64,000 bases of DNA from Burkholderia cenocepacia (GTDB lineage Bacteria; Pseudomonadota; Gammaproteobacteria; Burkholderiales; Burkholderiaceae). The notes under the pieces are model-generated. The model was given only the letters and a program-made list of their open reading frames with translations. It was not told where the DNA came from and made no database searches. Below are positions 26,064 through 34,997 of the stretch, piece after piece. The stretch covers positions 3,410,001 to 3,474,000 of the forward strand of contig NZ_CP060039.1 in assembly GCF_014211915.1 (NCBI RefSeq), written 5' to 3'. How positions within the stretch are numbered: position 1 is the stretch's first letter; each line of letters starts with the position of its first letter. Made by a program: the position numbers and the translations under genes.

Positions 26064-27545
26064 TCAGCTCAGGTCGACCGGCACGAAGATCTGTGCATTA
26101 TCGCGCTGGATCAGCAGAGCAAGACTGTTGCCCGCGCCCTTCACCGCGTCGCGCAATTGCTCCGGGCTCGTGACCGGCCGGCCGTTGACCGCGAGAATCA
26201 CGTCGCCCGGCTGGATGCCCGCGTTGGCGGCCGGCCCGCCGGCCTGCTGCACGATCAGCCCGTGCGACAGGTTGTCCGCGGTGCGCTCCTGAGGCGACAG
26301 CGGCCGCACCGCGACACCCAGACGGCCCTGCTCCACCGGCCCGCCGTCGTTCGACGCGAGCTTCGCATCGGCCATCGCGCCGAGCGTCACGCTGATCGAC
26401 TTCTTCGACTTGTCGCGCCAGATCTGCAGGTCGGCCTTCGAACCCGGCTTCAGGTTCGCGATCTGCGCGGGCAGCGACGTCGAGTCGGCGACCGGCGAAC
26501 CGTTGACCGACAGAATCACGTCGCCCGGCTGCAGGCCGGCTTTCGCGGCCGGGCCGTTGGGGTCGACCGAGCTGACGAGCGCCCCGTCCGGCTTCTGCAG
26601 CCCGAACGAGCTCGCAAGCGTCTGGTTCAGCCCCTGCACGGCCACGCCGAGACGGCCGCGGCTCACGTGGCCCGTCTTCACGAGCTCGTCCTTCACCTTG
26701 ATCGCCTCGTTGATCGGAATCGCGAACGACAGGCCCTGGAAGCCGCCCGTCTGCGAGTAGATCATCGAGTTGATGCCGATCACCTCGCCCTGCAGGTTGA
26801 ACAGCGGGCCGCCCGAGTTGCCGGGGTTCACCGGCACGTCGGTCTGGATGAACGGCGTGTAGTTCTCGTCCGGCAGCGCGCGCGACTTCGCGCTGATGAT
26901 GCCCGACGTGACCGTGTTGTCGAAGCCGTACGGCGAGCCGATCGCGACGACCCACTGGCCGACCTTGCTCTGCGCCGGGTCGCCGATCTTCACGGTCGGC
27001 AGGCCGCTCGCGTCGATCTTCAGCACGGCGACGTCGGACTGCTTGTCGGAACCGACGACCTTCGCCTTGTATTCGCGCTTGTCGGTCAACTTGACCGTGA
27101 CGACGTTCGCGCCGTCGATCACGTGCGCATTGGTGAGGATGTACCCGTCGGCGCTGACGATGAAGCCCGACCCGAGGCTCGCGCTCGGCTGGTCGTCCGG
27201 CTGCGCGTCGCCGCCCATGCCCGGCACCTGGCCGTAGAAGTGCTTGAAGAACTGGTAGAACGGATCGCTCGGATCGATCGGCAGTTGCGGCTGCGGCGCG
27301 CGCCGCGACACCTGCTTCACGACGTGCTTCGCGCTGATGTTCACGACCGCCGGGCCGTACGTCTCGACGAGCCCGGAGAAATCGGGAATGCCGGTCTTGG
27401 CCGCGGCTTCGGCCGGCATCATCGCGGCCTGCGCGGGCGTGATGATCTGCGGATCGGCGCGGCGGGTACCGGCGAAATAGCCTGCCGACAGGGCGGCCGC
27501 CACGGCGACCGCGACGGTGCCGCGCGCAAGGAATCGGGTGTTCAT
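26064..27545 (-). CDS. htrA: Periplasmic serine protease/chaperone HtrA (DegQ/MucD type)
   Basis: This 493 aa Do-like protease has an N-terminal signal/anchor (residues about 8-26) and a trypsin-like domain with catalytic His141 (TNAHVIDG), Asp171 (SDVAVLKID) and Ser244 (GNSGGPL). Two PDZ domains follow (about 285-375 and 395-485), each with its RLGVAV start. It degrades or refolds misfolded envelope proteins. It lies 112 bp downstream of a sensor kinase, with PmrA-like half-sites in the gap. As recalled, an htrA with the same two-component neighbours is needed for stress survival of B. cenocepacia. Confidence 0.94.
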   Translation of the reverse strand: MNTRFLARGTVAVAVAAALSAGYFAGTRRADPQIITPAQAAMMPAEAAAKTGIPDFSGLVETYGPAVVNISAKHVVKQVSRRAPQPQLPIDPSDPFYQFFKHFYGQVPGMGGDAQPDDQPSASLGSGFIVSADGYILTNAHVIDGANVVTVKLTDKREYKAKVVGSDKQSDVAVLKIDASGLPTVKIGDPAQSKVGQWVVAIGSPYGFDNTVTSGIISAKSRALPDENYTPFIQTDVPVNPGNSGGPLFNLQGEVIGINSMIYSQTGGFQGLSFAIPINEAIKVKDELVKTGHVSRGRLGVAVQGLNQTLASSFGLQKPDGALVSSVDPNGPAAKAGLQPGDVILSVNGSPVADSTSLPAQIANLKPGSKADLQIWRDKSKKSISVTLGAMADAKLASNDGGPVEQGRLGVAVRPLSPQERTADNLSHGLIVQQAGGPAANAGIQPGDVILAVNGRPVTSPEQLRDAVKGAGNSLALLIQRDNAQIFVPVDLS

Positions 27546-27587
27546 CGTAGGACCTCCTCGTTGTTAGGACGCAGCGTAACGACCCTG

Positions 27588-27626
27588 ACTTAAAGGAGGC
27601 TTAATCAGCCTTAAGCGGGGCTTAAG
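27588..27626 (-). promoter_or_regulatory. Tandem PmrA/QseB-type boxes upstream of htrA
   Basis: Read on the minus strand the element is CTTAAG-N5-CTTAAG-N4-ATTAAG-N5-TTTAAG. The CTTAA cores on the plus strand begin at 27589, 27600, 27610 and 27621, that is 11, 10 and 11 bp apart. This is the spacing of the PmrA box (YTTAAK-N5-YTTAAK) in two copies. It lies 43-81 bp before the htrA start, just past the end of the sensor kinase gene. Confidence 0.7.
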
Positions 27627-27657
27627 CGGCTGCCGGCATCCGGCCGGCAACCGCCCT

Positions 27658-29004
27658 TCAGGCAGATTCGGAAGGCTGCGGGGCCGGGGCCGGCATCTCG
27701 GCATCGCGGAACACGACGCTGACGAGCAGGCCGCCCGCGGCTGCATCGCCGAGCGACACCGTCGCGCCCTGCTGCGCCGCCACGCGCTTGACGATCGCGA
27801 GTCCGAGCCCGCTGCCCGACACGTCGGTGCGTGCCCGCGCCGAGCTGTCGCGATAGAAGCGGTCGAACACGCGCTCGCGCTCGTCGGCCGGAATGCCCGG
27901 CCCGCTGTCGGCGATCTGCACGCACGCGCGGCCGGCCGCGTCGCGCGTCAGCGACACGTCGATGCGGCCGCCGTCCGGCGTGTACTTCACCGCGTTGTCG
28001 AGCAGGTTGCCGAACATCACGCGCAGCGCGCCGACGTCCGCGACGACGCTCGCCGCGCGCGTTTCCTCGAAGCCGAGATCGATGTCGTGCCGCTGCGCGA
28101 GCGGCGCATGCGCGGCCACGCATTCGGCGAGCAGCGCCTGCAGGTCGACCGGTTCGCGCATCGTCGCGCCGTCCGGCTCGGCGCGCGCGAGCGCGAGCAG
28201 TTGCTCGGTGAGACGCGTCGCGCGCGACACGCCGTCCTGGAGATCCGCGATCGCCTCGCGGCGCGATGCGTCGTCCTTCGCGCGGGCGACGAGCTGCGCC
28301 TGGATCTGCACGGCCGCGAGCGGCGTGCGCAACTCGTGCGCTGCATCGGCGACGAACGCCTTCTGCGTGTCGAGCGCCGCCGCCAGCCGCGCGAGCAGCC
28401 CGTTCAGCGCCCGCACGAGCGGCTGCACCTCGAGCGGCAGGCGCGCGTCGGGCAGCGAATCGAGCGCTTCCGGCCGGCGCGCCTCGACCGCGCGCGTCAC
28501 GCGGCCGAGCGGCGCGAGCCCGCGCCCGACGATCCCCCACACGGCCGCGCCGAGGAACGGCAGCAGCACGATCAGCGGCCACAGCGTGCGCAGCGCGACG
28601 TTCGCCGCCAGCCGGTTGCGCACCGACAGCGGCTGCGCGAGCTGCACGACGTTGTCGCCGACGATCGCGCCGTACACGCGCCATTCGCCGCGATCGGTAC
28701 GCTCGGTCGAGAAGCCGAGCTCCGCGCGCGGCGCGATCGGCGCGCGCGGATGCGAGAAGTACATCAGCACGCCGTTGCGGTTCCAGATCTGGATCACGAT
28801 GCCTTCGTCGCCGTTGGTACGCGAGCCGAACACCTGCGAGAACGGTTCGGACGGCAGCGCCGCGGCGATTTCCTGCAACTGGTAGTCGAACAGCTCGTTC
28901 GCTTCCGCGAGCGCCTGCCGGTAGATGAGCCAGCCCGCCATGCCCACGCCCGCGACGACGATCGCGAGCAGCCAGATCAGCAATTGATGACGAATCGACC
29001 GCAC
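27658..29004 (-). CDS. Sensor histidine kinase, QseC/PmrB-like
   Basis: This 448 aa membrane kinase has TM1 at about residues 8-28, a periplasmic sensor loop of about 110 residues, TM2 at about 141-160 and a short HAMP. The HisKA domain has phospho-His223 (AAHELRTPL). The ATPase domain has the N box (GNLLDNAVKYTP), G1 (IADSGPGIP) and G2 (GSGLGLAIVKRV). It starts at a GTG (29002-29004), 3 bp after the response-regulator stop. It phosphorylates that regulator. The signal is unknown; the loop lacks an obvious acidic metal cluster. Confidence 0.92.
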   Translation of the reverse strand: MRSIRHQLLIWLLAIVVAGVGMAGWLIYRQALAEANELFDYQLQEIAAALPSEPFSQVFGSRTNGDEGIVIQIWNRNGVLMYFSHPRAPIAPRAELGFSTERTDRGEWRVYGAIVGDNVVQLAQPLSVRNRLAANVALRTLWPLIVLLPFLGAAVWGIVGRGLAPLGRVTRAVEARRPEALDSLPDARLPLEVQPLVRALNGLLARLAAALDTQKAFVADAAHELRTPLAAVQIQAQLVARAKDDASRREAIADLQDGVSRATRLTEQLLALARAEPDGATMREPVDLQALLAECVAAHAPLAQRHDIDLGFEETRAASVVADVGALRVMFGNLLDNAVKYTPDGGRIDVSLTRDAAGRACVQIADSGPGIPADERERVFDRFYRDSSARARTDVSGSGLGLAIVKRVAAQQGATVSLGDAAAGGLLVSVVFRDAEMPAPAPQPSESA

Positions 29005-29007
29005 GCG

Positions 29008-29670
29008 TCAGCTTTCCTTGACGACCATGTAGCCGAGCCCGCGCACGTTGCGGATCAGGTCCGAGCCGAGCTTCTTGCGCAGCGCGTGGATGTAGACCTC
29101 GACCGTGTTGCTGCCGATCTCCTCGCCCCAGCCGTACATCTTCTCCTCGAGCTGGCTCTTCGACAGCACCGCGCCCGGCCGCGCGAGCAGCGCCTCGAGC
29201 AGCGCGAACTCGCGTGCGGACAGCGCGACGGGCGCGCCGTCGAGCGTCACCTGGTGCGATGCGGGATCGAGCGTCAGCGCGCCGTGGCGGATCAGCGACT
29301 CGCTGCGCCCGGCCTGGCGGCGGATCAGCGCGCGCATCCGAGCGCCCAGCTCGTCGAGATCGAACGGCTTGACGAGGTAGTCGTCGGCGCCCGCGTCGAG
29401 CCCCTTCACGCGATCGGCGACCGCGTCGCGCGCGGTGACGATCAGCACCGGCAGCGCGAGCCCGCGCCCGCGCAGCGTGCGCAGCACGTCGATGCCGTCG
29501 CGCTTCGGCAGACCGAGGTCGAGCAGCAGCAGATCGTACGTCTCGCCGCCGAGCGCGGTGAGCGCGGCGTCGCCGTCCTGCACCCAGTCGACCGCAAAGC
29601 CGTCCGAGCGCAGCGCCTTGCGCACGCCCTCGGCAATCATTCGATCATCTTCGACAAGCAGAATCCGCAT
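29008..29670 (-). CDS. OmpR-family response regulator, QseB/PmrA-like
   Basis: This 220 aa regulator has a receiver domain with acidic pocket EDD (residues 7-9), phospho-acceptor Asp51 (LLLLDLGLP), Thr in VTARD and Lys in LVKPFD. The winged-helix domain contains LSAREFALLEALLARPGAVLSKSQLEE and NTVEVYIHALRKKLG, typical of QseB/PmrA. It is first in the operon regulator-kinase-htrA. Its family recognises repeats like those at 27588-27626, so it probably activates htrA directly. Confidence 0.93.
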   Translation of the reverse strand: MRILLVEDDRMIAEGVRKALRSDGFAVDWVQDGDAALTALGGETYDLLLLDLGLPKRDGIDVLRTLRGRGLALPVLIVTARDAVADRVKGLDAGADDYLVKPFDLDELGARMRALIRRQAGRSESLIRHGALTLDPASHQVTLDGAPVALSAREFALLEALLARPGAVLSKSQLEEKMYGWGEEIGSNTVEVYIHALRKKLGSDLIRNVRGLGYMVVKES

Positions 29671-29853
29671 CGGGCCACGCATCCATGGGGCGAGTCAAAC
29701 ACGGCGACCATTGTAGCGCCGCGAATCGCGTGCGCGGCGTGCAATGCAACAGTAAGGCGGATTGCAAGGGGCCTGCCCCGACTTGTCTCTACAATGTGCG
29801 CTTCGGCGCCCCCGCGCGTCCTGCCCGAGCCCCTGCTTTTCCCGTATTCGCCC

Positions 29854-31386
29854 ATGCCGATTTCCGATCTTTCCGCCCGGTTCGCCCCCCGCACCCGCGC
29901 CTGCCTGCGGGCGGCCGCCGTCGTCGCCACCTGCACGGCCCTCGCGTTCGCACCGTCCGCGCAGGCCCGCAAGAAATCCCACAAGGAAGCGCGCAAGACC
30001 GCCGTCGTGTCGCCGGCCGCGCGCGCGGCCGGGCTGCCGGCCTCCGTGCTCGTCGCGCTGCAGCGCGCGAAGGTGCCGGCATCGGCGATGAGCGTCGTGG
30101 TCGAGCGCGTCGGCGATCCGCAACCGCTGATCGCATGGAATGCGAGCCGGCCGATGCTGCCGGCCTCGACGATGAAACTCGTGACGACCTTCTCGGGCCT
30201 GTCGATCCTCGGCCCCGACTACCGCTGGCGCACCACCGCGTACACGGACGGCACGATCGACCCCGACGGCACGCTGCAGGGCAACCTGTACATCAAGGGC
30301 ACCGGCGATCCGAAGCTCGTGCCCGAGGAGCTGATCGACCTCGTCGACAAGCTGCGCAAGGCCGGCGTCAAGCGCGTGGCCGGCGGCCTCGTGCTCGACA
30401 AGAGCTACTTCGCGGCGTCGACGCGCGACCTGCCGTCGTTCGACGACGATGCCAGCGCGCCGTACAACGTCGGCCCCGATCCGCTGCTGTACGCGTTCAA
30501 GGCCGTGTCGTTCACGGTCACGCCGGGCGAGGACGGCAAGGTCGCCGTCGACATGCTGCCGCCGCTCGCGGATCTGTCGATCGACAACCAGCTCGTCGAA
30601 GGCTCGGGCTCGTGCAGCGCGGCCGCCGCGGCCGCGCGCCCGACGCTGACGGCCGGCGGCGGGATCATGACCGCGTCGTTCGCCGGCGACTACCCGCTGC
30701 GCTGCGGCGCGCACACGACCAACCTCGCGATCCTCGATCACACGACCTTCTTCGCGCGCGGCTTCCTCGCGCTGTGGCAGCAGGACGGCGGCACGATCGC
30801 GGGGCCGGTGAGCGAAGGCAAGGTGCCGACCACCGCGCGGCCGCTCGCCGTGCATCACAGCCCGGTGCTCGGCAGCATCGTCTACGACATCAACAAGTTC
30901 AGCAACAACGTGATGGCGCGCAACCTGTTCCTGACGATCGGCGCGGTGAGCGGCAAGCCGCCCGCGACACCCGAGCAGTCGAGCCGCGCGATTCAGGCGT
31001 TCCTGCAGAAGAACGGCATCGCGATGCCCGACCTCGTGCTCGAGAACGGCTCGGGGCTGTCGCGCGAGGAGCACGTGAGCGCGCTGTCGCTCGCCGCGCT
31101 GCTGCAGGCCGCGAACGCGAGCCCGGTCGCGCAGGCGTTCGTCGATTCGCTGCCGATCGCCGGCATCGACGGCACGATGAAGAACCGCCTCACCAACGCG
31201 GGCGTGCTCGGCAACGCGCACATCAAGACCGGCACGCTGCGCGACGTGCGCGCGATCGCCGGCTACGTCGCCGGCGCCGACGGCCAGAGCTACATCGTCG
31301 TCAGCTTCATCAACAACGATCACGCGGAAGGCGCGCGCGCCGCGCACGACACGCTGCTCGAGTGGGTCTACGCGGGCGCGCACTGA
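29854..31386 (+). CDS. dacB: D-alanyl-D-alanine carboxypeptidase/endopeptidase (PBP4 family)
   Basis: This 510 aa periplasmic low-molecular-mass PBP belongs to peptidase family S13. A signal peptide ends near APSAQA (residue about 38). The catalytic motifs are SxxK (S105-T-M-K108), SxN (FSNNVMARN) and KTG (HIKTGTL). It trims peptidoglycan pentapeptides and cleaves cross-links. No strong ribosome site precedes ATG 29854, but this start gives a normal signal peptide; an ATG 60 bp upstream is an alternative. It is divergent from the two-component operon. Confidence 0.9.
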   Translation: MPISDLSARFAPRTRACLRAAAVVATCTALAFAPSAQARKKSHKEARKTAVVSPAARAAGLPASVLVALQRAKVPASAMSVVVERVGDPQPLIAWNASRPMLPASTMKLVTTFSGLSILGPDYRWRTTAYTDGTIDPDGTLQGNLYIKGTGDPKLVPEELIDLVDKLRKAGVKRVAGGLVLDKSYFAASTRDLPSFDDDASAPYNVGPDPLLYAFKAVSFTVTPGEDGKVAVDMLPPLADLSIDNQLVEGSGSCSAAAAAARPTLTAGGGIMTASFAGDYPLRCGAHTTNLAILDHTTFFARGFLALWQQDGGTIAGPVSEGKVPTTARPLAVHHSPVLGSIVYDINKFSNNVMARNLFLTIGAVSGKPPATPEQSSRAIQAFLQKNGIAMPDLVLENGSGLSREEHVSALSLAALLQAANASPVAQAFVDSLPIAGIDGTMKNRLTNAGVLGNAHIKTGTLRDVRAIAGYVAGADGQSYIVVSFINNDHAEGARAAHDTLLEWVYAGAH

Positions 31387-31719
31387 CGGTCCGCGCACCG
31401 CGCATCGGGCCGTCCCGGCAAGGCGGCCCGTGCGACTTCCCGCACCGCGCGGCTCGCGAAATCCCGCGCCGCGCGGTTTGAAACGCCTCCGTCACTTTCG
31501 CGCGCCGCGCCGCGCGCGCACCCTTCCCGCAAAACAGGGCCGCACCGCCCGGCCCCGTGCAGTACGGATTCCGTAGAAACCCTGTCCTCAGAGGGAACCC
31601 TCTACGCTGCCCCCTCGCCTAGCGCGTAGCGATTGCGTAGGCTGTTGGCCTGACGATATCTACAACGGGCCACACGCCCGGCCTGATGGCTTGCAGGGGA
31701 ACGAAGGAGACACACGCCC
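31387..31719. other. Intergenic region dacB to sterol desaturase family gene
   Basis: This 333 bp stretch has no credible gene. The first half is GC-only simple sequence rich in CGCG. The second half contains several GTAG/CTACG elements (for example CTCTACGCTG near 31600 and GCGTAGCGATTGCGTAGGC at 31623-31641), which may be promoter-related. A GAAGGAGA ribosome site precedes the next gene. Confidence 0.4.
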
Positions 31720-32634
31720 ATGCGATTCGACGTCGAATTGCTTCTGCTCGCGCTGGCGCCCGTCTTCCTGCTCTGCATCGCGTGGGAGGCCTGGCACCTC
31801 GCCCGCACCCGTGCGCAGGACCGCATCTATGCGTGGCGCGACACGCTGTGCAACGCGGCGCTCGCGCTGATGCACCAGGGCGCCGACAAGCTCGCGTGGC
31901 TGTTCGTGATTCCCGTCTATGCGTACTGCTACCGGCACTATCGCGTCTACACGTGGCACGACGGCTGGCTGTCGTTCGCGGTGCTGTTCGTCGCGCAGGA
32001 CTTCCTCTACTACGTATTCCATCGCGCGAGCCATCGCGTGCGCTGGCTGTGGGCCGCGCACGTCGTGCACCACTCGTCCGAGCGGATGAATTTCTCGACC
32101 GCCTTCCGCCAGAGCCTGATGTACCCGGTCGCGGGCATGTGGCTGTTCTGGCTGCCGCTCGCGTTCGCCGGCTTTCCGCCGCAACAGGTCGTCGGCATCG
32201 TGCTGATCAACCTCGCGTTCCAGTTCTTCGTGCACACGCAGGCGATCGGCAAGCTCGGCTGGCTCGAATACGTGCTCAACACGCCGTCGATCCACCGTGC
32301 GCACCATGCGCGCAACGCGCGCTACATCGACCGCAATTACGCAGGCGTCCTGGTGATCTGGGATCGCCTGTTCGGCAGCTATGTCGAGGAGGCGCCCGAC
32401 GATCCGCCGCAGTACGGCATCGTCGAGCGGCTCGGCTCGAACAACCCGTTCGTCGCGACGTTCCACGAGTGGGTGTCGATGGCGTCCGACGCGTTGCGCG
32501 TCGACGGATGGCGCAACAAGCTGCGCGCGATTTTCGGCCCGCCCGAATGGGCGAGCGCTTATCATGCGCAGATTGCCGAGGCCGCGAACCAGGATCCGCG
32601 CACCGAGCCGCTCGCGGCTGCGCGCGATCGATAA
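31720..32634 (+). CDS. Sterol desaturase/fatty acid hydroxylase superfamily membrane protein
   Basis: This 304 aa integral membrane di-iron enzyme has the three histidine motifs HRASH, HVVHHSSERMN and HRAHHARN, which bind two irons in this superfamily. Several hydrophobic segments lie at the N-terminus (ELLLLALAPVFLLCIAW) and in the middle. The gene has GAAGGAG upstream. Members hydroxylate or desaturate sterols, ceramides or lipid chains. In bacteria the substrate is usually a membrane lipid; here it is not identifiable. Confidence 0.87.
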   Translation: MRFDVELLLLALAPVFLLCIAWEAWHLARTRAQDRIYAWRDTLCNAALALMHQGADKLAWLFVIPVYAYCYRHYRVYTWHDGWLSFAVLFVAQDFLYYVFHRASHRVRWLWAAHVVHHSSERMNFSTAFRQSLMYPVAGMWLFWLPLAFAGFPPQQVVGIVLINLAFQFFVHTQAIGKLGWLEYVLNTPSIHRAHHARNARYIDRNYAGVLVIWDRLFGSYVEEAPDDPPQYGIVERLGSNNPFVATFHEWVSMASDALRVDGWRNKLRAIFGPPEWASAYHAQIAEAANQDPRTEPLAAARDR

Positions 32635-32729
32635 ACCGTTTCAGCCAACGGCCGCCGCGCAGCCCGGAACCGAGCAGGCACGCGGCAGATGAGAAACACA
32701 TCAGGCCATATCTACGAGGAGATCGAACG

Positions 32730-33869
32730 ATGCAGACACAACAACACGCACCTTTCCGCAGCCGGCTGCGCATGCTGCGCACCGCGCAGGTCGCGATCGC
32801 CGGCGCCGCGCTCGCGCTGCTCGCCGCATGCGGCGGCGGTGACGACAACAACGGCAGCAGCGCGTCGAACACGCCGCCGTCGGGCGTGAAGATGCAGGTC
32901 GTGTCGTTCGGCGACAGCCTGTCCGACGTCGGCACCTACTCGCAGATCAAGCTCGGCTTCGGCGGCGGCCGCTTCACGACCAACCCGGGCCAGGTCTGGA
33001 CGCAGGACGTCGCGCAGTACTACGGCGACACGCTGCAGCCCGCGAACCAGGGCGGCTTCGGCATTCCGCTGCAGGCCACCGGCGGCCTCGGCTACGCGCA
33101 GGGCGGCTCGCGCGTGACGCTGCAGCCGGGCATCGGCCATGCGGACGCCAGCGTGCCGAACCCCGACTACGCACAGGCGACCACCACGCCGATCGCGGAC
33201 CAGGTCAAGCAGTACCTGACGCAGCACGGCAGCTTCAACGCCGGCCAGATCGTGCTGATCAACGGCGGCGCGAACGACATCTTCTACCAGGCCCAGGTCG
33301 CGCAGGCGCAAGGCAACACGCCGGCCGCGCAACTCGCGGCCGCACAGGCGATCGGCCTGGCCGCGCAGCAGCTCGGCGGGATCGTCCAGCAGATCGTCGC
33401 CGCGGGCGCGACGCACGTGTTCGTCTCGAACGTGCCGGACATCGGCGGCACGCCGCTCGCGCTGCAGGGCGGCACGCAGGCCGCGTTCACGCAACTGTCG
33501 GGGCTGTTCAACAAGACGCTGGTCGGCACGCTCGCCGCACTGAAGGTCGACCCGACGAAGTATGTGGTGGTCGATGCGTTCACGTGGCAGGACGGCATCG
33601 CGGCCAACTACCAGGCGAACGGCTTCAGCGTGTCGAACACCGACACCGCGTGCAACCTGAAGGCGATGGTCCAGGCCGCCACGCAGTACGGCGTCGCGAA
33701 CGCGACCGCGTTCGGCTCGTCGCTGTTCTGCTCGCCGCAGACCTACACGGTCGCGAACGCGGACCAGACCTACATGTTCGCCGACACGGTCCACCCGTCG
33801 ACGCACCTGCATGCGCTGTTCGCGCAGTACGTCCAGCAGCAGATCGCGAAGTCCGGCGTCGGCAAGTAA
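32730..33869 (+). CDS. GDSL-family (SGNH) lipase/esterase, lipoprotein
   Basis: This 379 aa secreted esterase has an N-terminal signal with lipobox LLAAC (Cys34), followed by a Gly/Asp/Asn/Ser linker. Block I is SFGDSLSDVG with catalytic Ser63, block III is NGGANDIFY, and block V is DTVHPSTHLHAL with Asp and His. The gene is followed by a strong terminator. It lies 95 bp after the desaturase-family gene and could be co-transcribed with it. Substrate unknown. Confidence 0.9.
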   Translation: MQTQQHAPFRSRLRMLRTAQVAIAGAALALLAACGGGDDNNGSSASNTPPSGVKMQVVSFGDSLSDVGTYSQIKLGFGGGRFTTNPGQVWTQDVAQYYGDTLQPANQGGFGIPLQATGGLGYAQGGSRVTLQPGIGHADASVPNPDYAQATTTPIADQVKQYLTQHGSFNAGQIVLINGGANDIFYQAQVAQAQGNTPAAQLAAAQAIGLAAQQLGGIVQQIVAAGATHVFVSNVPDIGGTPLALQGGTQAAFTQLSGLFNKTLVGTLAALKVDPTKYVVVDAFTWQDGIAANYQANGFSVSNTDTACNLKAMVQAATQYGVANATAFGSSLFCSPQTYTVANADQTYMFADTVHPSTHLHALFAQYVQQQIAKSGVGK

Positions 33870-33889
33870 GCCGCCGGCCACGCGCCCAA

Positions 33890-33930
33890 ACGAAAACGCC
33901 CGACCGGTTCACCGGTCGGGCGTTTTTCGT
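33890..33930. terminator. Bidirectional terminator between the GDSL lipase and sua5
   Basis: A long stem (AAAACGCCCGACCGGT with ACCGGTCGGGCGTTTTT, tight loop) has T-runs on both strands. It lies between convergent genes. Confidence 0.9.
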
Positions 33931-33957
33931 TGGTGCGGATGGATGCGGACGGATGCG

Positions 33958-34986
33958 TCAGTCGCGCGCTTCGAACGCGGCCGCCGCGCGGCCGAGGCGA
34001 TCGTTGACCGCGATCCATTCCACGGTCTCGGGCAGCTTCTCGACGAGGATGCGCGCGACCTGCGCGCGGTCGAGCGCCCGCAGCATCCCGTACAGGTCGC
34101 GTGCATAGGCCTGCGGATCTTCCGGCGCCGCGATGAAATGCACGCCGTCGGCCTGCGCCCAGTGCCCGGCCCGCGACGCGCGGGCGACGAGCGCGACGCG
34201 TTCGCCGTCGGTTTGCGCGGCCGCGAGCAACGGCTCGAGCGCGTCGAACGGCAGCAGCGCGAGCGGCGTACGCGGCGCGTAATGCGCTTTCAGCGTGCCC
34301 GATGCGCGCGGCGCGGTCGCATCGCTGCCATCCGGCAGCTTCGGCGCGCGGCCGAGCACGTCGGCGATCTGTTGCGGCGTCACGTGGCCCGGGCGCAGCA
34401 GCGCCGGGAAGCCGCGCGACAGGTCGAGAATCGTCGATTCGATGCCGACTTCGGATGCGCCGCCGTCGAGCACGTGCACGGTATCGCCGAATTCGTCGCG
34501 CACGTGTTGCGCGGTCGTCGGGCTCACGTGACCGAACCGGTTCGCGGACGGCGCGGCCACGCCGCCGTGGCCGCCGCGCCGCGCGCTGAACGCGGCCAGC
34601 AGCGCCTGCGCGACCGGATGCGACGGACAGCGCAGCCCGACCGAATCCTGCCCGCCGCTCACGGCATCCGGAATGCGCGCGTGGCGCTTCAGGATCAGCG
34701 TGAGCGGCCCCGGCCAGAATGCATCGATCAGCGCGTGCGCGTCGGCCGGCAAGTCGTCGGCCCAGTAACCCGGATCGCCACCGGGCGGCAGATGCACGAT
34801 CACCGGATGATTCGCGGGCCGCCCCTTCGCCGCGTAGATGCGCGCGACGGCCTCGGGGTTCGCCGCGTCGCCGCCGAGCCCGTAGACGGTTTCGGTCGGA
34901 AACGCGACGAGCTGGCCCGCGTCGAGCAGCGCGGCGGCCGCGTCGATCTGCGCGGACGTCACGTGCTTCGGGAGATCGATGGACAT
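33958..34986 (-). CDS. sua5: L-threonylcarbamoyladenylate synthase (Sua5)
   Basis: This 342 aa enzyme makes threonylcarbamoyl-AMP for the t6A37 modification of ANN-decoding tRNAs. The YrdC domain covers about residues 10-205 (LVAFPTETVYGLGGDA, AKGRPANHPVIVHL, PSANRFGHVSPTTAQHV). The linker and C-terminal Sua5 domain follow (ASGTLKAHYAPRTPLALL). The two-domain length separates it from short TsaC. It starts 11 bp after purK, so it shares the purine-operon transcript. Confidence 0.92.
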   Translation of the reverse strand: MSIDLPKHVTSAQIDAAAALLDAGQLVAFPTETVYGLGGDAANPEAVARIYAAKGRPANHPVIVHLPPGGDPGYWADDLPADAHALIDAFWPGPLTLILKRHARIPDAVSGGQDSVGLRCPSHPVAQALLAAFSARRGGHGGVAAPSANRFGHVSPTTAQHVRDEFGDTVHVLDGGASEVGIESTILDLSRGFPALLRPGHVTPQQIADVLGRAPKLPDGSDATAPRASGTLKAHYAPRTPLALLPFDALEPLLAAAQTDGERVALVARASRAGHWAQADGVHFIAAPEDPQAYARDLYGMLRALDRAQVARILVEKLPETVEWIAVNDRLGRAAAAFEARD

Positions 34987-34997
34987 CGGCCGGCGCC

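Noticed and set aside
28087..29853. Long plus-strand open frame over the sensor kinase and regulator leading into dacB
   Set aside because: It is antisense to two well-supported genes. Its content is Arg/His/Leu shadow sequence, and the DacB signal peptide marks the real start.
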